NCBI RefSeq assembly: GCF_018688095.1
Contig: NZ_CP061311.1
Coordinates: forward strand, 310,001 to 374,000
Length of the DNA stretch: 64,000 bases
Direction: 5' to 3'
From: Polynucleobacter sp. AP-Titi-500A-B4
Lineage (GTDB): Bacteria > Pseudomonadota > Gammaproteobacteria > Burkholderiales > Burkholderiaceae
Numbering within the stretch: the stretch's first letter is position 1; each line of letters begins with the position of its first letter. Below the pieces are notes generated by a model that searched no databases, was not told where the DNA came from, and worked only from the letters and a program-made list of their open reading frames with translations. The translations under genes were made by a program, and so were the position numbers. Positions 42,446 to 51,535 of the stretch are shown in pieces.

Positions 42446-42973
42446 TTACAAGCCCATCTCTTTTAAGACGCGAAAAATTTCGCGATAAGCTTTGGGCGGC
42501 TTATTTTGTTCTTTTTCTCTGCGCGCATTACGAATGAGGGTGCGCATATTCTGAATATCCATATCGGGATATTGCTCAATCATTTTGGTGAAGGTTTCAT
42601 CATTGGCGATAAGTCGATCACGATAGCTTTCTAGGAAATGCAGCTTTGCAGTTTCTGCTTTGCTCACACCTTGAATGGCATCGAGACGTTTTTGGATTGC
42701 TTCAAGCTCTTCTTCATCTAAAAAGCGCATCAGCTTACCCAGATATTGCTTGTGGCGACGAATCGCTTCAAAGCTCTTAATCTTGTTGGTCTCAGCAATC
42801 GCTGTTTTAATCGCTTCATCCAGTGGAATGGTTTTGAGGGCATCGCTACTCAAAGCGGCCAAGACTTCCGCCAATTTCTGGCGTTCAGTCATCTGACGCT
42901 TTAACTCCGACTTGCTTGGACCTTCGTCTTCCTCAGCAAGCTTGGGAGTGCGGTTTTTCTCATTAATGTGCAT
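42446..42973 (-). CDS. darP: Ribosome-biogenesis protein DarP (YjgA, DUF615)
   Basis: A 175-residue, highly charged, mostly helical protein. KSELKRQMTERQKLAEVLAA, EAIRRHKQYLGKLMRFLDEE and the C-terminal REIFRVLKEMGL are characteristic of the YjgA/DUF615 family. DarP binds immature 50S subunits and promotes peptidyl-transferase centre maturation in Escherichia coli. Length fits the family. It lies alone, 3 bases from the convergent acyltransferase stop. Confidence 0.9.
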   Translation of the reverse strand: MHINEKNRTPKLAEEDEGPSKSELKRQMTERQKLAEVLAALSSDALKTIPLDEAIKTAIAETNKIKSFEAIRRHKQYLGKLMRFLDEEELEAIQKRLDAIQGVSKAETAKLHFLESYRDRLIANDETFTKMIEQYPDMDIQNMRTLIRNARREKEQNKPPKAYREIFRVLKEMGL

Positions 42974-43004
42974 GTGACTATTTTAGACGGGTATTGGACT
43001 TTCA

Positions 43005-43214
43005 CTATTCTTTGCTGATTTTCTGTTTCAGTAGTCTCAGATCGTTGCTTGAAAATAACTGGCTTCTTCCAATGATTAATCTAGGCTTTAATCTTCCAGT
43101 TTGAACATACCTTCGTAAGGTGGGAAGTGATATCTCTAAATATTCTGCAGCCTCTTCTGCCGAAAAGGATGCTTCTCTTAGATGTCCAAATACTTGCTCA
43201 TGCGTATAGTTCAT
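43005..43214 (-). CDS. Small helix-turn-helix (excisionase/MerR-like) DNA-binding protein
   Basis: A 69-residue protein. FSAEEAAEYLEISLPTLRRY with VQTGRLKPRLIIGRSQLFSS is the winged helix-turn-helix of the HTH_17/excisionase family. It could be a phage or transposon excisionase, a toxin-antitoxin regulator, or an orphan transcription factor. No integrase is nearby. It lies between darP and the GMC oxidoreductase gene, divergent from the latter, whose expression it might affect. Confidence 0.72.
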   Translation of the reverse strand: MNYTHEQVFGHLREASFSAEEAAEYLEISLPTLRRYVQTGRLKPRLIIGRSQLFSSNDLRLLKQKISKE

Positions 43215-43294
43215 TTTTTAATTTTACGCGGTGCTTAGAAATGAGTTTTAGTAAATAATAGCTACTATTGAGATAAAGGTTATTTCCATAAGTT

Positions 43295-44914
43295 ATGACT
43301 CAAGCAAATACTTACGACTACATCATTATTGGGGCAGGCAGTGCTGGCTGTATGTTGGCTAAGCGTTTAACTGAAAACCCTCAAAAGAAGGTTTTGTTGA
43401 TTGAAGCCGGCAAGAACGACAACTACATCTGGATTCATATTCCAGTGGGTTACCTCTACTGCATTGATAACCCCAGAGCAGATTGGCGCTTTAAGACCGT
43501 TGCTGAAAAAGGCCTCAATGGTCGCTCATTACTTTATCCCCGCGGTCGCGTGCTCGGTGGTTGCTCATCGATTAACGGCATGATCTATATGCGTGGTCAA
43601 GCGGGTGATTATGAATCTTGGGTGCAAGCAACAGGTGATGATGCATGGTCTTGGGAAAATGCCCTCAAGCGCTACAAAGAGTTTGAGGATTATCACAGCG
43701 ACGCCAATCAATGGCATGGCAAAGGTGGTGAGTGGACAGTATCTAAGCAGCGCTTGCGTTGGCCCATCATGGATCGGTTTAAAGATGCTGCAGTTGAAGC
43801 GGGTATTCCAGCATCGGATGACTTCAATTGTGGTGATAACTTTGGCGTAGGTTACTTTGATGTGAGTCAGCGTAAAGGTTGGAGACTCAATACTTCAAAG
43901 GCTTTCTTAAAAGATGCCGCCAAGCGTAGCAATCTAACAGTGCTGACTGAAGCGATTGTGACCAAACTGAAAATCGATCCAGACACTAAAAATTGTGCTG
44001 GTGTTGAGTATCGCAAGAACGGTGCCACGAATGAAGCATTGATCAATGCAAGTGGTGAAGTTATTTTGAGTGCAGGCGCTATTGGTAGCGTACAAATCTT
44101 AGAGCGCTCTGGCATTGGCGCTGCTGCACATTTAAGCAAACTCGGTATCCCAGTGATTGCTGATTTACCAGGTGTTGGTGAAAATCTTCAAGATCATCTG
44201 CAGTTGCGTATGGTCTATAAAGTAAATGGCATTAAAACACTGAACACTAAAGCCAATTCTCTATTTGGCAAGGTGATGATTGGTTTGGAATATCTCTTTA
44301 AGCGCTCGGGCCCCATGTCGATGGCGCCTTCCCAGCTTGGCGCGTTTGCCTATACTTCTCCGGAGCAAAAGAGCGCCAACGTGGAATATCACGTGCAACC
44401 TTTGTCTCTTGAAAGGTTTGGTGAGGACCTGCATTCCTTCAATGCATTTACTGCCAGTGTGTGCAACTTACGACCCACATCGCGCGGTAGTGTGCATATC
44501 ACCTCGACTGATCCTGAAGCGCCTCCAGCAATTCATCCGAATTACTTATCGACCGATGAGGATCGCAAAGTAGCAGCAGAGTCTTTGCGTTTAACGCGCA
44601 ATATTGTGAAGCAGTCTGCGCTTGCCCCATATGCGCCGGAAGAATACAAGCCAGGGATACAGCATCAAAGTGATGCAGAGTTAATTAAAGCGGCTGGTGA
44701 TATCGGCACAACGATTTTTCACCCGGTCGGTACTTGCAAGATGGGGCGTGATGATGACCCAATGGCAGTGCTTGATTCACAGTTGCGAGTTCGGGGCATT
44801 CATCATTTACGAGTTGTTGATGCTTCTGCTATGCCAACGATTACCTCCGGCAATACTGCGGCACCCACCATGATGATGGCTCAGCGCGTGGCGGAATTGC
44901 TCACGCGTGAATAG
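43295..44914 (+). CDS. GMC-family FAD-dependent oxidoreductase (choline/alcohol dehydrogenase-like)
   Basis: A 539-residue flavoprotein. YDYIIIGAGSAGCMLAKRL binds FAD, LLYPRGRVLGGCSSINGMIY is GMC signature 1, GAIGSVQILERSGIG signature 2, and HPVGTCKMGRDDDP carries the active-site His; the end AMPTITSGNTAAPTMMMAQR is conserved. The family oxidises alcohols such as choline, aliphatic or polyethylene glycol alcohols. The exact substrate is unknown. The downstream EamA transporter overlaps its stop by 8 bases, so the two are co-expressed and the transporter may move the substrate or product. Confidence 0.9.
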   Translation: MTQANTYDYIIIGAGSAGCMLAKRLTENPQKKVLLIEAGKNDNYIWIHIPVGYLYCIDNPRADWRFKTVAEKGLNGRSLLYPRGRVLGGCSSINGMIYMRGQAGDYESWVQATGDDAWSWENALKRYKEFEDYHSDANQWHGKGGEWTVSKQRLRWPIMDRFKDAAVEAGIPASDDFNCGDNFGVGYFDVSQRKGWRLNTSKAFLKDAAKRSNLTVLTEAIVTKLKIDPDTKNCAGVEYRKNGATNEALINASGEVILSAGAIGSVQILERSGIGAAAHLSKLGIPVIADLPGVGENLQDHLQLRMVYKVNGIKTLNTKANSLFGKVMIGLEYLFKRSGPMSMAPSQLGAFAYTSPEQKSANVEYHVQPLSLERFGEDLHSFNAFTASVCNLRPTSRGSVHITSTDPEAPPAIHPNYLSTDEDRKVAAESLRLTRNIVKQSALAPYAPEEYKPGIQHQSDAELIKAAGDIGTTIFHPVGTCKMGRDDDPMAVLDSQLRVRGIHHLRVVDASAMPTITSGNTAAPTMMMAQRVAELLTRE

Positions 44915-45863
44915 TTCACTCAATCAAGAATGCAAGCAAATAAACAAGCAACTGAGTAAGCAACTGAGTTACCAGTTACCAATCAGCCATTTGTTACTAG
45001 CGCTGGCGATTGTGGCGGTCTGGGGTACTAACTTTGTGGTGATCAAAGTCTCCTTAGAGAGTTTTCCGCCATTTTTATTTGCTGCCCTGCGTTATCTATT
45101 TGCTTTTTTGCCAGCAGCATTCTTTTTGCCAAGGCCAAAAGTATCTTGGATCAATCTCTGTGTCTATGGTTTGGCGGTAGGGGTAGGTCAGTTCGGAATG
45201 TTGTATTTTGCGATTGATGGCAATATTTCCCCAGGCTTAGCTTCCTTGGTCGTTCAGACCCAAGTATTTTTTACTATCGGCTTTGCCATGATTTTTGCTA
45301 AAGAAAGTCTTAAGCTCTATCAGGTCATCGCTGTAGCAGTGGCCATCACTGGTCTCGGAATTATTGCAGTGCACACAGATGCGACTACTACCTTCCTAGG
45401 TTTGGCTTTAGTCGTTTTTGCTGGCTTTTCTTGGGGTATTGCCAATACAGTCAGTCGCCGTGCCAGTGCAATCAATATGCTTTCCTATGTGGTTTGGGCC
45501 AGTATCTTTGCTATTCCTCCACTGTTTTTGATCTCCTGGGTCTTTGAGGGGGGTTGGGTGTCAATGAGCACTTCACTGGCTTCGGCACCAATAGGTGCTT
45601 GGCTTGGGGTTCTATGGCAGTCTTGGGGAAATACGCTATTTGGCTTTGGTGCCTGGGCTTGGTTGCTTTCCAAGCACCCTGCAGCAGTTGTAGTCCCTGC
45701 AGGATTATTGGTACCCATTTTTGGCATGGGTGCGGCAACTTATTTCTTAAGTGAACCGCTGCCGCTATGGAAGATCTTGGCTGCGGGGTTAGTGATTACT
45801 GGCTTAGTGGTTAATTTATTTTGGCCGAGCATCGCAGAGCAGCTCAAACACCGTTTTTCTTGA
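44907..45863 (+). CDS. EamA/DMT family transporter
   Basis: A 318-residue protein with about 10 membrane helices in two EamA repeats: LLALAIVAVWGTNFVVIKVS opens the first, and FLGLALVVFAGFSWGIANTV the second. RYLFAFLPAAFF is typical of the first repeat. The start is a GTG inside the end of the upstream gene. The N-terminal tail carries a 12-base direct repeat (aagcaactgagt twice) that gives KQLSKQLS. Likely an exporter of amino acids or metabolites. Confidence 0.82.
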   Translation: MNSSLNQECKQINKQLSKQLSYQLPISHLLLALAIVAVWGTNFVVIKVSLESFPPFLFAALRYLFAFLPAAFFLPRPKVSWINLCVYGLAVGVGQFGMLYFAIDGNISPGLASLVVQTQVFFTIGFAMIFAKESLKLYQVIAVAVAITGLGIIAVHTDATTTFLGLALVVFAGFSWGIANTVSRRASAINMLSYVVWASIFAIPPLFLISWVFEGGWVSMSTSLASAPIGAWLGVLWQSWGNTLFGFGAWAWLLSKHPAAVVVPAGLLVPIFGMGAATYFLSEPLPLWKILAAGLVITGLVVNLFWPSIAEQLKHRFS

Positions 45864-46011
45864 GGCATTTATTGCCTCCTGGGGCTAGTGTAAAACCCTA
45901 ATAGAACTCTCTTTTTTTGCCCTTGCATTGACTGTAAGATAGCTATTCGTTATCTGTTGTACCTATAAAAAAGTATTTATTTAATTAGCATTTTTTAGTC
46001 ATGGAGACTTT

Positions 46012-47196
46012 ATGAATATTCGTCATCACATTTTTGCAGTAGCTGCTGCTGCAATTCTCGCAACAGGCGCTAACGCTGCCGATATCAAAGTAGGCGTTGC
46101 AGGTCCATTTACTGGTGGTTCATCCTCAATGGGCGTCAGTATGCGTGACGGTGTTCGCCTTGCTGCAAAAGAAATTAATGCTGCTGGTGGTATCAATGGC
46201 AACAAGATTGTATTGGTCGAGCGTGACGATGAAGCGAAAAACGAGCGTGGCGTGCAAATTGCGCAAGAGTTGATCAACAATGAAAAAGTGGTAGCAACTT
46301 TAGGCTACATTAACACTGGTGTTGCATTGGCTTCACAACGTTTCTATCAAGATGCCAAGATTCCAGTATTGAATAACGTTGCTACTGGTACATTGATTAC
46401 CAAGCAATTCCCTAATGCTCCCGAAAACTATGTTTTCCGTAACGCTGCAGCTGACAATATTCAAGCGCCAATGATTGCTAAAGAAGCAGTTGAGAAGCGT
46501 GGCTTGAAGAAAGTAGCGATTTTGGCTGACTCTACAAACTACGGCCAATTGGGTCGTGAGGACTTGGAGAAGGCATTGAAGGGTTATGGCGTAACTCCAG
46601 TGGCAACTGAAAAGTTCAACATTGGTGACGTTGATATGACTGCACAATTGCTCAAGGCAAAAAATGCTGGCGCTGAAGTGATTTTGACCTACGCAATTGG
46701 ACCTGAGTTGGCACAAATCGCTAACGGTATGGCGAAATTGGGTTGGAAAAAACCAATGATCGGTAGCTGGACTCTGTCTATGGCTAGCTTCATTGACACT
46801 GCTGGTAAGAATGGTAACGGCGCAACTATGCCAGAAACTTTCATTCAGAACCCTCCAACAACACCTAAACGTAAAGCATTCGTTGACTCTTACTTAAAAG
46901 AGTTCAAGCCAAAGAATGGCATCATCGCCTCACCAGTTTCTGCTGCCCAAGGTTACGATTCTGTATACCTCTTGGCTGCAGCGATCAAGCAAGCTAACAG
47001 CACTGAAGGACCAAAGATCTTGGCAGCATTGCAAGACCTCAAGTCTCCAGTTGATGGTGTTGTGATTACTTACAACAAGCCATTCTCTGCAAATGATCAC
47101 GAAGCTATCAAGGCTAAAGACGTTGTCATGGGTGTAGTTGAGAACGGTCGTGTTGAGTTCCTGAATGCTGAGGATGCAACTGCTAAGAAGAAGTAA
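46012..47196 (+). CDS. livK: Branched-chain amino acid ABC transporter substrate-binding protein
   Basis: A 394-residue periplasmic protein. The signal peptide ends at ATGANA-AD; then IKVGVAGPFTGGSSSMGVSM, RLAAKEINAAGGINGNKIVL and ERDDEAKNERGVQIAQELIN match the Leu/Ile/Val-binding (PBP1) family. It captures branched-chain amino acids or related amides for the LivHMGF membrane complex encoded downstream. ATGGAGAC before the ATG is the ribosome binding site. A stem-loop separates it from livH, which may let this abundant component be made in excess. Confidence 0.9.
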   Translation: MNIRHHIFAVAAAAILATGANAADIKVGVAGPFTGGSSSMGVSMRDGVRLAAKEINAAGGINGNKIVLVERDDEAKNERGVQIAQELINNEKVVATLGYINTGVALASQRFYQDAKIPVLNNVATGTLITKQFPNAPENYVFRNAAADNIQAPMIAKEAVEKRGLKKVAILADSTNYGQLGREDLEKALKGYGVTPVATEKFNIGDVDMTAQLLKAKNAGAEVILTYAIGPELAQIANGMAKLGWKKPMIGSWTLSMASFIDTAGKNGNGATMPETFIQNPPTTPKRKAFVDSYLKEFKPKNGIIASPVSAAQGYDSVYLLAAAIKQANSTEGPKILAALQDLKSPVDGVVITYNKPFSANDHEAIKAKDVVMGVVENGRVEFLNAEDATAKKK

Positions 47197-47249
47197 TTCA
47201 GCTTCAATCTGCAGGCAATAAGTTATTTTGCACTGCAACATATAGTAAA

Positions 47250-47280
47250 GCAAAACGCCGCCCAAAAAGCGGCGTTTTGC
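47250..47280 (+). terminator. Stem-loop between livK and livH
   Basis: A perfect 12-bp GC-rich stem, gcaaaacgccgc with gcggcgttttgc, and a ccaaaaa loop lie 53 bases after the livK stop. The T-run after the stem is weak, so it may be a partial terminator or an mRNA-stabilising hairpin that lowers livHMGF relative to livK. Confidence 0.7.
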
Positions 47281-47331
47281 TTACAATGTCGGATTCGTCA
47301 ATAAAACAGTTTTAAATATTTAGGCCAAAAA

Positions 47332-48210
47332 ATGGACATGTTTGCACAAATCCTCTCAAGCGGTATCGCTGTGGGGATGATCTATGCGGTAATCGCTTTC
47401 GGTTTCCAGCTAACTTTTGCCACCTCCGGCACATTGAACTTCGGACAAGGTGAGGCCCTAATGTTGGGCGCACTGGTCGGTTTGACTTGTGTGGATACCT
47501 TTGGAATGAACTATTGGGTGATGATCCCAGTGGTATGTTTATTCGGCATGATTCAAGGTGGCTTCGTTGAGATGATCGGCGTGCGCCCCGCAATCAAAAT
47601 TAAATCTGAGTTTGGTTGGATTATGTCGACGATCGCGCTCGGTATTATTTTCAAGAACGTGGCTGAAAATATTTGGGGCCGTGATGCATTGCCATTTCCA
47701 TCACCATTGCCAATGGAGCCAATGAATTTCTTGGGTGCAAATATTCTCCCCATGGAAATCTTAGTGGTGGTTGGTGCTTTAGTGATGATGTTATTGGTTG
47801 AGTTCTTTAACCGTAAAACTATTTACGGTAAAGCAGTCGTTGCGACGGCAAACGATCGTGATGCTGCAGGCTTGATGGGTATTAATACCAGTCAAGTGAT
47901 TACCTTCTCTTATGCACTTTCTTCTTTGACAGCAGCCTTTGCTGGTGTATTGATTGCGCCCTTAACGCTGACTGGTGCAACTATGGGCGGCGCCTTAGGT
48001 TTGAAAGCTTTCGCTGTAGCGATTATTGGCGGTCTTTCTAGTGGCCTTGGCATTATTGTGGGTGGTTTGATTTTGGGTATTGTCGAAACAGCTACCGGTT
48101 TTTATATCTCTACTGGATACAAAGACGTACCAGGTTTGATTTTGTTATTGCTCGTGTTGGCATACAAACCATCTGGTCTCTTCGGCAAATCTGCAATTAA
48201 GAAAGTTTAA
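47332..48210 (+). CDS. livH: Branched-chain amino acid ABC transporter permease LivH
   Basis: A 292-residue permease with about eight helices. GIAVGMIYAVIAFGFQLTFA and TLNFGQGEALMLGALVGL near the N-terminus, KTIYGKAVVATANDRDAAGL in the cytoplasmic loop and GLKAFAVAIIGGLSSGLG near the end are standard LivH features. It pairs with the LivM half of the following fusion protein to form the membrane channel. Its stop codon overlaps the start of the next gene. Confidence 0.92.
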   Translation: MDMFAQILSSGIAVGMIYAVIAFGFQLTFATSGTLNFGQGEALMLGALVGLTCVDTFGMNYWVMIPVVCLFGMIQGGFVEMIGVRPAIKIKSEFGWIMSTIALGIIFKNVAENIWGRDALPFPSPLPMEPMNFLGANILPMEILVVVGALVMMLLVEFFNRKTIYGKAVVATANDRDAAGLMGINTSQVITFSYALSSLTAAFAGVLIAPLTLTGATMGGALGLKAFAVAIIGGLSSGLGIIVGGLILGIVETATGFYISTGYKDVPGLILLLLVLAYKPSGLFGKSAIKKV

Positions 48211-50141
48211 TGATGAAATTGAAGTCTCTATTACCGCTATTAATTGCGATTGCGGCACTTTTTGCCCTGCCCTTATTTGTTCACAACCCTTATTACATTC
48301 ACTTAGTTGAAACCATTCTGATCTACACCATCTTGTTATATGGTTTGGATATCGTGGTGGGTTATGTGGGTCAGGTTTCCCTGGGTCACGCGGCGCTTTT
48401 CGGCATTGGCTCTTACACTGCCGGTGTCTTGTACTTCCACTTTGGTTGGACCATTTGGGGCACTCTACCTGCCTCTATCGTGGTGACCTCCATCTTTGGC
48501 GGTATCTTGGCGTTACCAGCCCTGAAGGTAATCGGCCCTTACTTAGCGATGGTGACCTTGGCTTTTGGAACCATTGCGCAGATTCTGATTAATGAGATGA
48601 CTTGGATGACTGAAGGCCCATTAGGCATCAAGATTCCGAAGCCTGATTTAATGGGCGTACCGATGACCAAGGCGGAGTATTTCTGGATGGTAGGCATCAT
48701 CCTCATCATCTCCATGATCATAGTAGATCGCTTTGTCAAATCTCAAGTTGGCCGTGCATTCGAGGCTTTACGTGATAGCCCAATCGCTTGTGACTGTATG
48801 GGCGTATCTGTATACCGCTTTAAAGTGATTGCATTTGTGATCAGCGCTGGCTTTGCTGGTTTAGCTGGTTGCTTGTACGCTTATTCTGAGCAATATATTT
48901 CACCGAATACTTACAACAACGAACTAGCTGTTTTATTCTTGCTTGGCATCATTATGGGTGGACGCAAGTCACGCCTAGGTGCATTGATTGGCGCAGCGAT
49001 TATTGTGCTCTTGCCAAAACTCTTAGACGATATCAACCTGTTCCGTATTGTTGCCTCCATCATCGCTATCGTAGTGGTGGTCGGTGCTGGTATGGCCTTA
49101 TCTAAGAAGGTCACCACACCAAGACGTGTAGCGATTCCGATTGCAGGTGTGGTTGGTCTGGCAGCATTCTCATTCTGGCTCAACACCATCTCTGACTGGC
49201 GCCTCAGTATTTTCGGTTTCATGATTTTGCTCGTGGTGTATTACTTGCAAAACGGTATCGTAGGTTTTGCGAAGAGCTTCTACCAATCCATTGTCGGTAA
49301 AGCTAAAACTACTCGCGGTGGTGATGCTGAAGTAGTTGACGACTCCGTTAGCTTTATTAGTGCAATTGGCAATCAAAATGCTGGTACTGAGCTCCTCAAG
49401 GTGGACTCCATCTTGATGCAGTTCGGTGGCTTGAAGGCCTTGAACAATGTTGATCTCAGCGTTAAACGCGGCACGATTCATGGCTTGATCGGTCCAAACG
49501 GTTCCGGTAAGAGCACGATGATGAACGTATTGACTGGTATCTACACGCCGACTGCTGGTAACGTTTTGTATGCTGGCGAGACAGTGGTTGGTAAGACTTC
49601 TTCTGACATTGCGCTCTCCGGTATTGCGCGTACCTTCCAAAACGTTCAGCTTTTTGGCGAGATGACTGCGATCCAAAATATTTTGGTTGGTTTGCATCAC
49701 ACCTTCAAGTCGAACATGGTAGAAATTGCTTTGAATCTGCCACGTTACAAACGGGAAGAAGCAGAAGCCCACGCTCGCGCCTTAGCGCTTCTCAAATTTG
49801 TTGGGTTGGATGATTTAGCGAATGAAGAGGCACGTAACTTGCCATACGGTAAGCAACGTTTGCTCGAGATCGCTCGTGCATTGGCACTTGACCCAGAGTT
49901 GCTCCTTTTGGATGAGCCAGCCGCAGGTTTGACTGCTCCAGATATCAAAGAACTCTTGCGCATTATTCGTAAGATTCGCGATAACGGCATTACATTCATT
50001 CTGATCGAACACCATATGGACGTGGTGATGTCAGTTTGCGATACCGTTTCTGTCTTGGACTTTGGTCAGAAGATTGCAGAAGGTAAGCCAGCTGAAGTTC
50101 AGGCAGACGAGAAGGTGATTCATGCCTACTTGGGTACTTAA
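48210..50141 (+). CDS. Fused LivM permease-LivG ATPase of a branched-chain amino acid ABC transporter
   Basis: A 643-residue protein that joins two normally separate subunits. Residues about 1-330 are a LivM permease (VGYVGQVSLGHAALFGIGSY, GRAFEALRDSPIACDCMGV, GIIMGGRKSRLGALIGAA). After a linker of about 70 residues comes a LivG ATPase with Walker A GPNGSGKSTMMNVLTG (near 427), signature YGKQRLLEIARALALDPELL and Walker B LLLDEPAAGL, plus the LivG-type C-terminal end. Fusion fixes 1:1 stoichiometry of permease and ATPase. Both halves look intact. Confidence 0.92.
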   Translation: MMKLKSLLPLLIAIAALFALPLFVHNPYYIHLVETILIYTILLYGLDIVVGYVGQVSLGHAALFGIGSYTAGVLYFHFGWTIWGTLPASIVVTSIFGGILALPALKVIGPYLAMVTLAFGTIAQILINEMTWMTEGPLGIKIPKPDLMGVPMTKAEYFWMVGIILIISMIIVDRFVKSQVGRAFEALRDSPIACDCMGVSVYRFKVIAFVISAGFAGLAGCLYAYSEQYISPNTYNNELAVLFLLGIIMGGRKSRLGALIGAAIIVLLPKLLDDINLFRIVASIIAIVVVVGAGMALSKKVTTPRRVAIPIAGVVGLAAFSFWLNTISDWRLSIFGFMILLVVYYLQNGIVGFAKSFYQSIVGKAKTTRGGDAEVVDDSVSFISAIGNQNAGTELLKVDSILMQFGGLKALNNVDLSVKRGTIHGLIGPNGSGKSTMMNVLTGIYTPTAGNVLYAGETVVGKTSSDIALSGIARTFQNVQLFGEMTAIQNILVGLHHTFKSNMVEIALNLPRYKREEAEAHARALALLKFVGLDDLANEEARNLPYGKQRLLEIARALALDPELLLLDEPAAGLTAPDIKELLRIIRKIRDNGITFILIEHHMDVVMSVCDTVSVLDFGQKIAEGKPAEVQADEKVIHAYLGT

Positions 50142-50172
50142 TCACTAGAACAATATTGAATCGGTAAATACC

Positions 50173-50901
50173 ATGTTATCTATTAAGAATCTTGAAGCAG
50201 GCTACGGCAAAGTCAAAGTCCTCCACGGCATCAATATTGATGTTCCTAAAGGACAAGTGATCACTTTGATCGGCTCTAACGGCGCAGGCAAAACAACTAC
50301 GATGCGTGCCATCACTGGCATGATTAAGCCAACGGGCGGTGAAGTTACCTTGGGTGGCGAAAAAATTGACGGTTACGACTCTCATAAAATCGCTCGCTTA
50401 GGTTTGGCGCATAGCCCGGAAGGTCGTCGTGTATTCACAACCATGTCAGTGACTGACAATTTATTGCTTGGCGCATTTCCACGCTTTACTGGAAGCCGTC
50501 CAAAGGGTGACATTAAGAATGACTTAGAAAAGTCACTCGAAATGTTCCCACGTCTCAAAGAGCGTCGCAATCAATTGGCTGGTACTTTGTCTGGCGGTGA
50601 GCAACAGATGCTAGCAATGGCCCGTGCCGTGATGCTCAATCCAGAGATCATTCTCTTGGATGAGCCATCCATGGGTCTAGCACCAATTTTGGTTGAGGAA
50701 GTATTTAAGATCATCTCCAATCTCAAATCACAGGGTGTCACGATGTTGTTGGTGGAGCAGTTTGCCGCCGCAGCTTTGAATGTTGCTGACTATGGCTACG
50801 TATTAGAGAACGGTAAGATTGCTACTCATGGACCTGCCGCTAAGCTCAAAGATGATCCAGCTGTGAAAGCAGCCTACTTGGGTGGTGCAGGCGGTCACTA
50901 A
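50173..50901 (+). CDS. livF: Branched-chain amino acid ABC transporter ATPase LivF
   Basis: A 242-residue ABC ATPase. Walker A GSNGAGKTTTMRAITG, signature LSGGEQQMLAMARAVMLNP and Walker B IILLDEPSMGLAPILVEEVF are intact; the start LSIKNLEAGYGKVKVLHGIN and LAHSPEGRRVFTTMSVTDNL are typical of LivF. It partners the ATPase half of the upstream fusion. A strong terminator follows and closes the liv operon. Confidence 0.93.
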   Translation: MLSIKNLEAGYGKVKVLHGINIDVPKGQVITLIGSNGAGKTTTMRAITGMIKPTGGEVTLGGEKIDGYDSHKIARLGLAHSPEGRRVFTTMSVTDNLLLGAFPRFTGSRPKGDIKNDLEKSLEMFPRLKERRNQLAGTLSGGEQQMLAMARAVMLNPEIILLDEPSMGLAPILVEEVFKIISNLKSQGVTMLLVEQFAAAALNVADYGYVLENGKIATHGPAAKLKDDPAVKAAYLGGAGGH

Positions 50902-50922
50902 GTAAGCCTCCTTTAGTAAATG

Positions 50923-50955
50923 AAAAAGCCCTTAGATTTAAGGGCTTTTTCTTTT
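50923..50955. terminator. Rho-independent terminator after livF
   Basis: The stem aaaaagccctta/taagggcttttt has a 4-base loop and T-rich ends on both sides, so it can work for livF and for the convergent membrane-protein gene on the other strand. Confidence 0.88.
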
Positions 50956-50968
50956 GGAACAAGGATTA

Positions 50969-51535
50969 CTAGGCTCCGGAAATCAGTTTGATTGCTTCTC
51001 GAATCAACAGGGCGCGATAGCCCATATAAATGCCCACCAAGGTAAATCCAAATAAGAAGAGCTTGGGTATCAGAGCACCTTCGAGTACTAATTCGCTATT
51101 GAGTAGGCTAATCGCAACAGCAAAAAAGAAGATCGCGCCCAAACCCAGCACAATCCAGTTCTCATGATGTCGCACTTGCTGGGTTTGATTGGCATAAGCT
51201 AGAACCTGAAAAGTATTGTCTTTGGGGTAGCCCGAAACAATCATGCTGTCACCATCGGCAATGGCCATCGGAGTCGAAAACTTAGCTTCAATTGCTTTAT
51301 CACCCAAGTCAAATTTAGAAATAAAGAAGCGCTTGTAATACACCGAGGAATGATCGTGGGTAGGCTTCTCGGGATTCACATATTCCAAGAGCTCATGATT
51401 GAGATTGCTCACTGTGCCCGATATGGCGCTGATCGAGGTGGATAAGAAATTGCTGGGTTTGGTAACAGACATCAGCAGGGCTCCTAGAAGGCTAAAGATC
51501 AGTATATAGAGAAGTGAGAGCCGTGGATGTTTCAT
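50969..51535 (-). CDS. Two-helix membrane protein of unknown function
   Basis: A 188-residue protein with an N-terminal hydrophobic segment (LLYILIFSLLGALLMSV), a polar middle domain of about 90 residues that includes PTHDHSSVYYKRFFISK, and two more hydrophobic helices near the C-terminus (WIVLGLGAIFFFAVAISLLN and PKLFLFGFTLVGIYMGYRAL). It has no recognised family. Its start overlaps the stop of the TauE-like gene by 4 bases, so it is probably co-transcribed with the sulfite-exporter gene. Confidence 0.6.
   Translation of the reverse strand: MKHPRLSLLYILIFSLLGALLMSVTKPSNFLSTSISAISGTVSNLNHELLEYVNPEKPTHDHSSVYYKRFFISKFDLGDKAIEAKFSTPMAIADGDSMIVSGYPKDNTFQVLAYANQTQQVRHHENWIVLGLGAIFFFAVAISLLNSELVLEGALIPKLFLFGFTLVGIYMGYRALLIREAIKLISGA

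Noticed and set aside
43005..43214. Helix-turn-helix gene as evidence for an integrated element
   Set aside because: No integrase, att-like repeat or other mobile gene was found nearby, so only a DNA-binding protein is claimed.
45858..45880. Short stem gaggca/tgcctc after the EamA transporter gene
   Set aside because: The stem is only 6 bp and no T-run follows, so a terminator call is not justified.
45928..45956. Possible promoter TTGACT-N17-TATCTG before livK
   Set aside because: The -10 part matches the consensus at only three of six bases, so it is too weak to list as a feature.
46333..46716. Antisense open frame opposite livK
   Set aside because: The opposite strand encodes a clear binding protein with conserved motifs; the frame has no ribosome site or family features.
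49170..49772. Long antisense open frame (200 residues) opposite the LivM-LivG fusion
   Set aside because: It lies entirely within a well-supported gene on the other strand, has no recognisable domain, and its translation mirrors the codon structure of the real gene.
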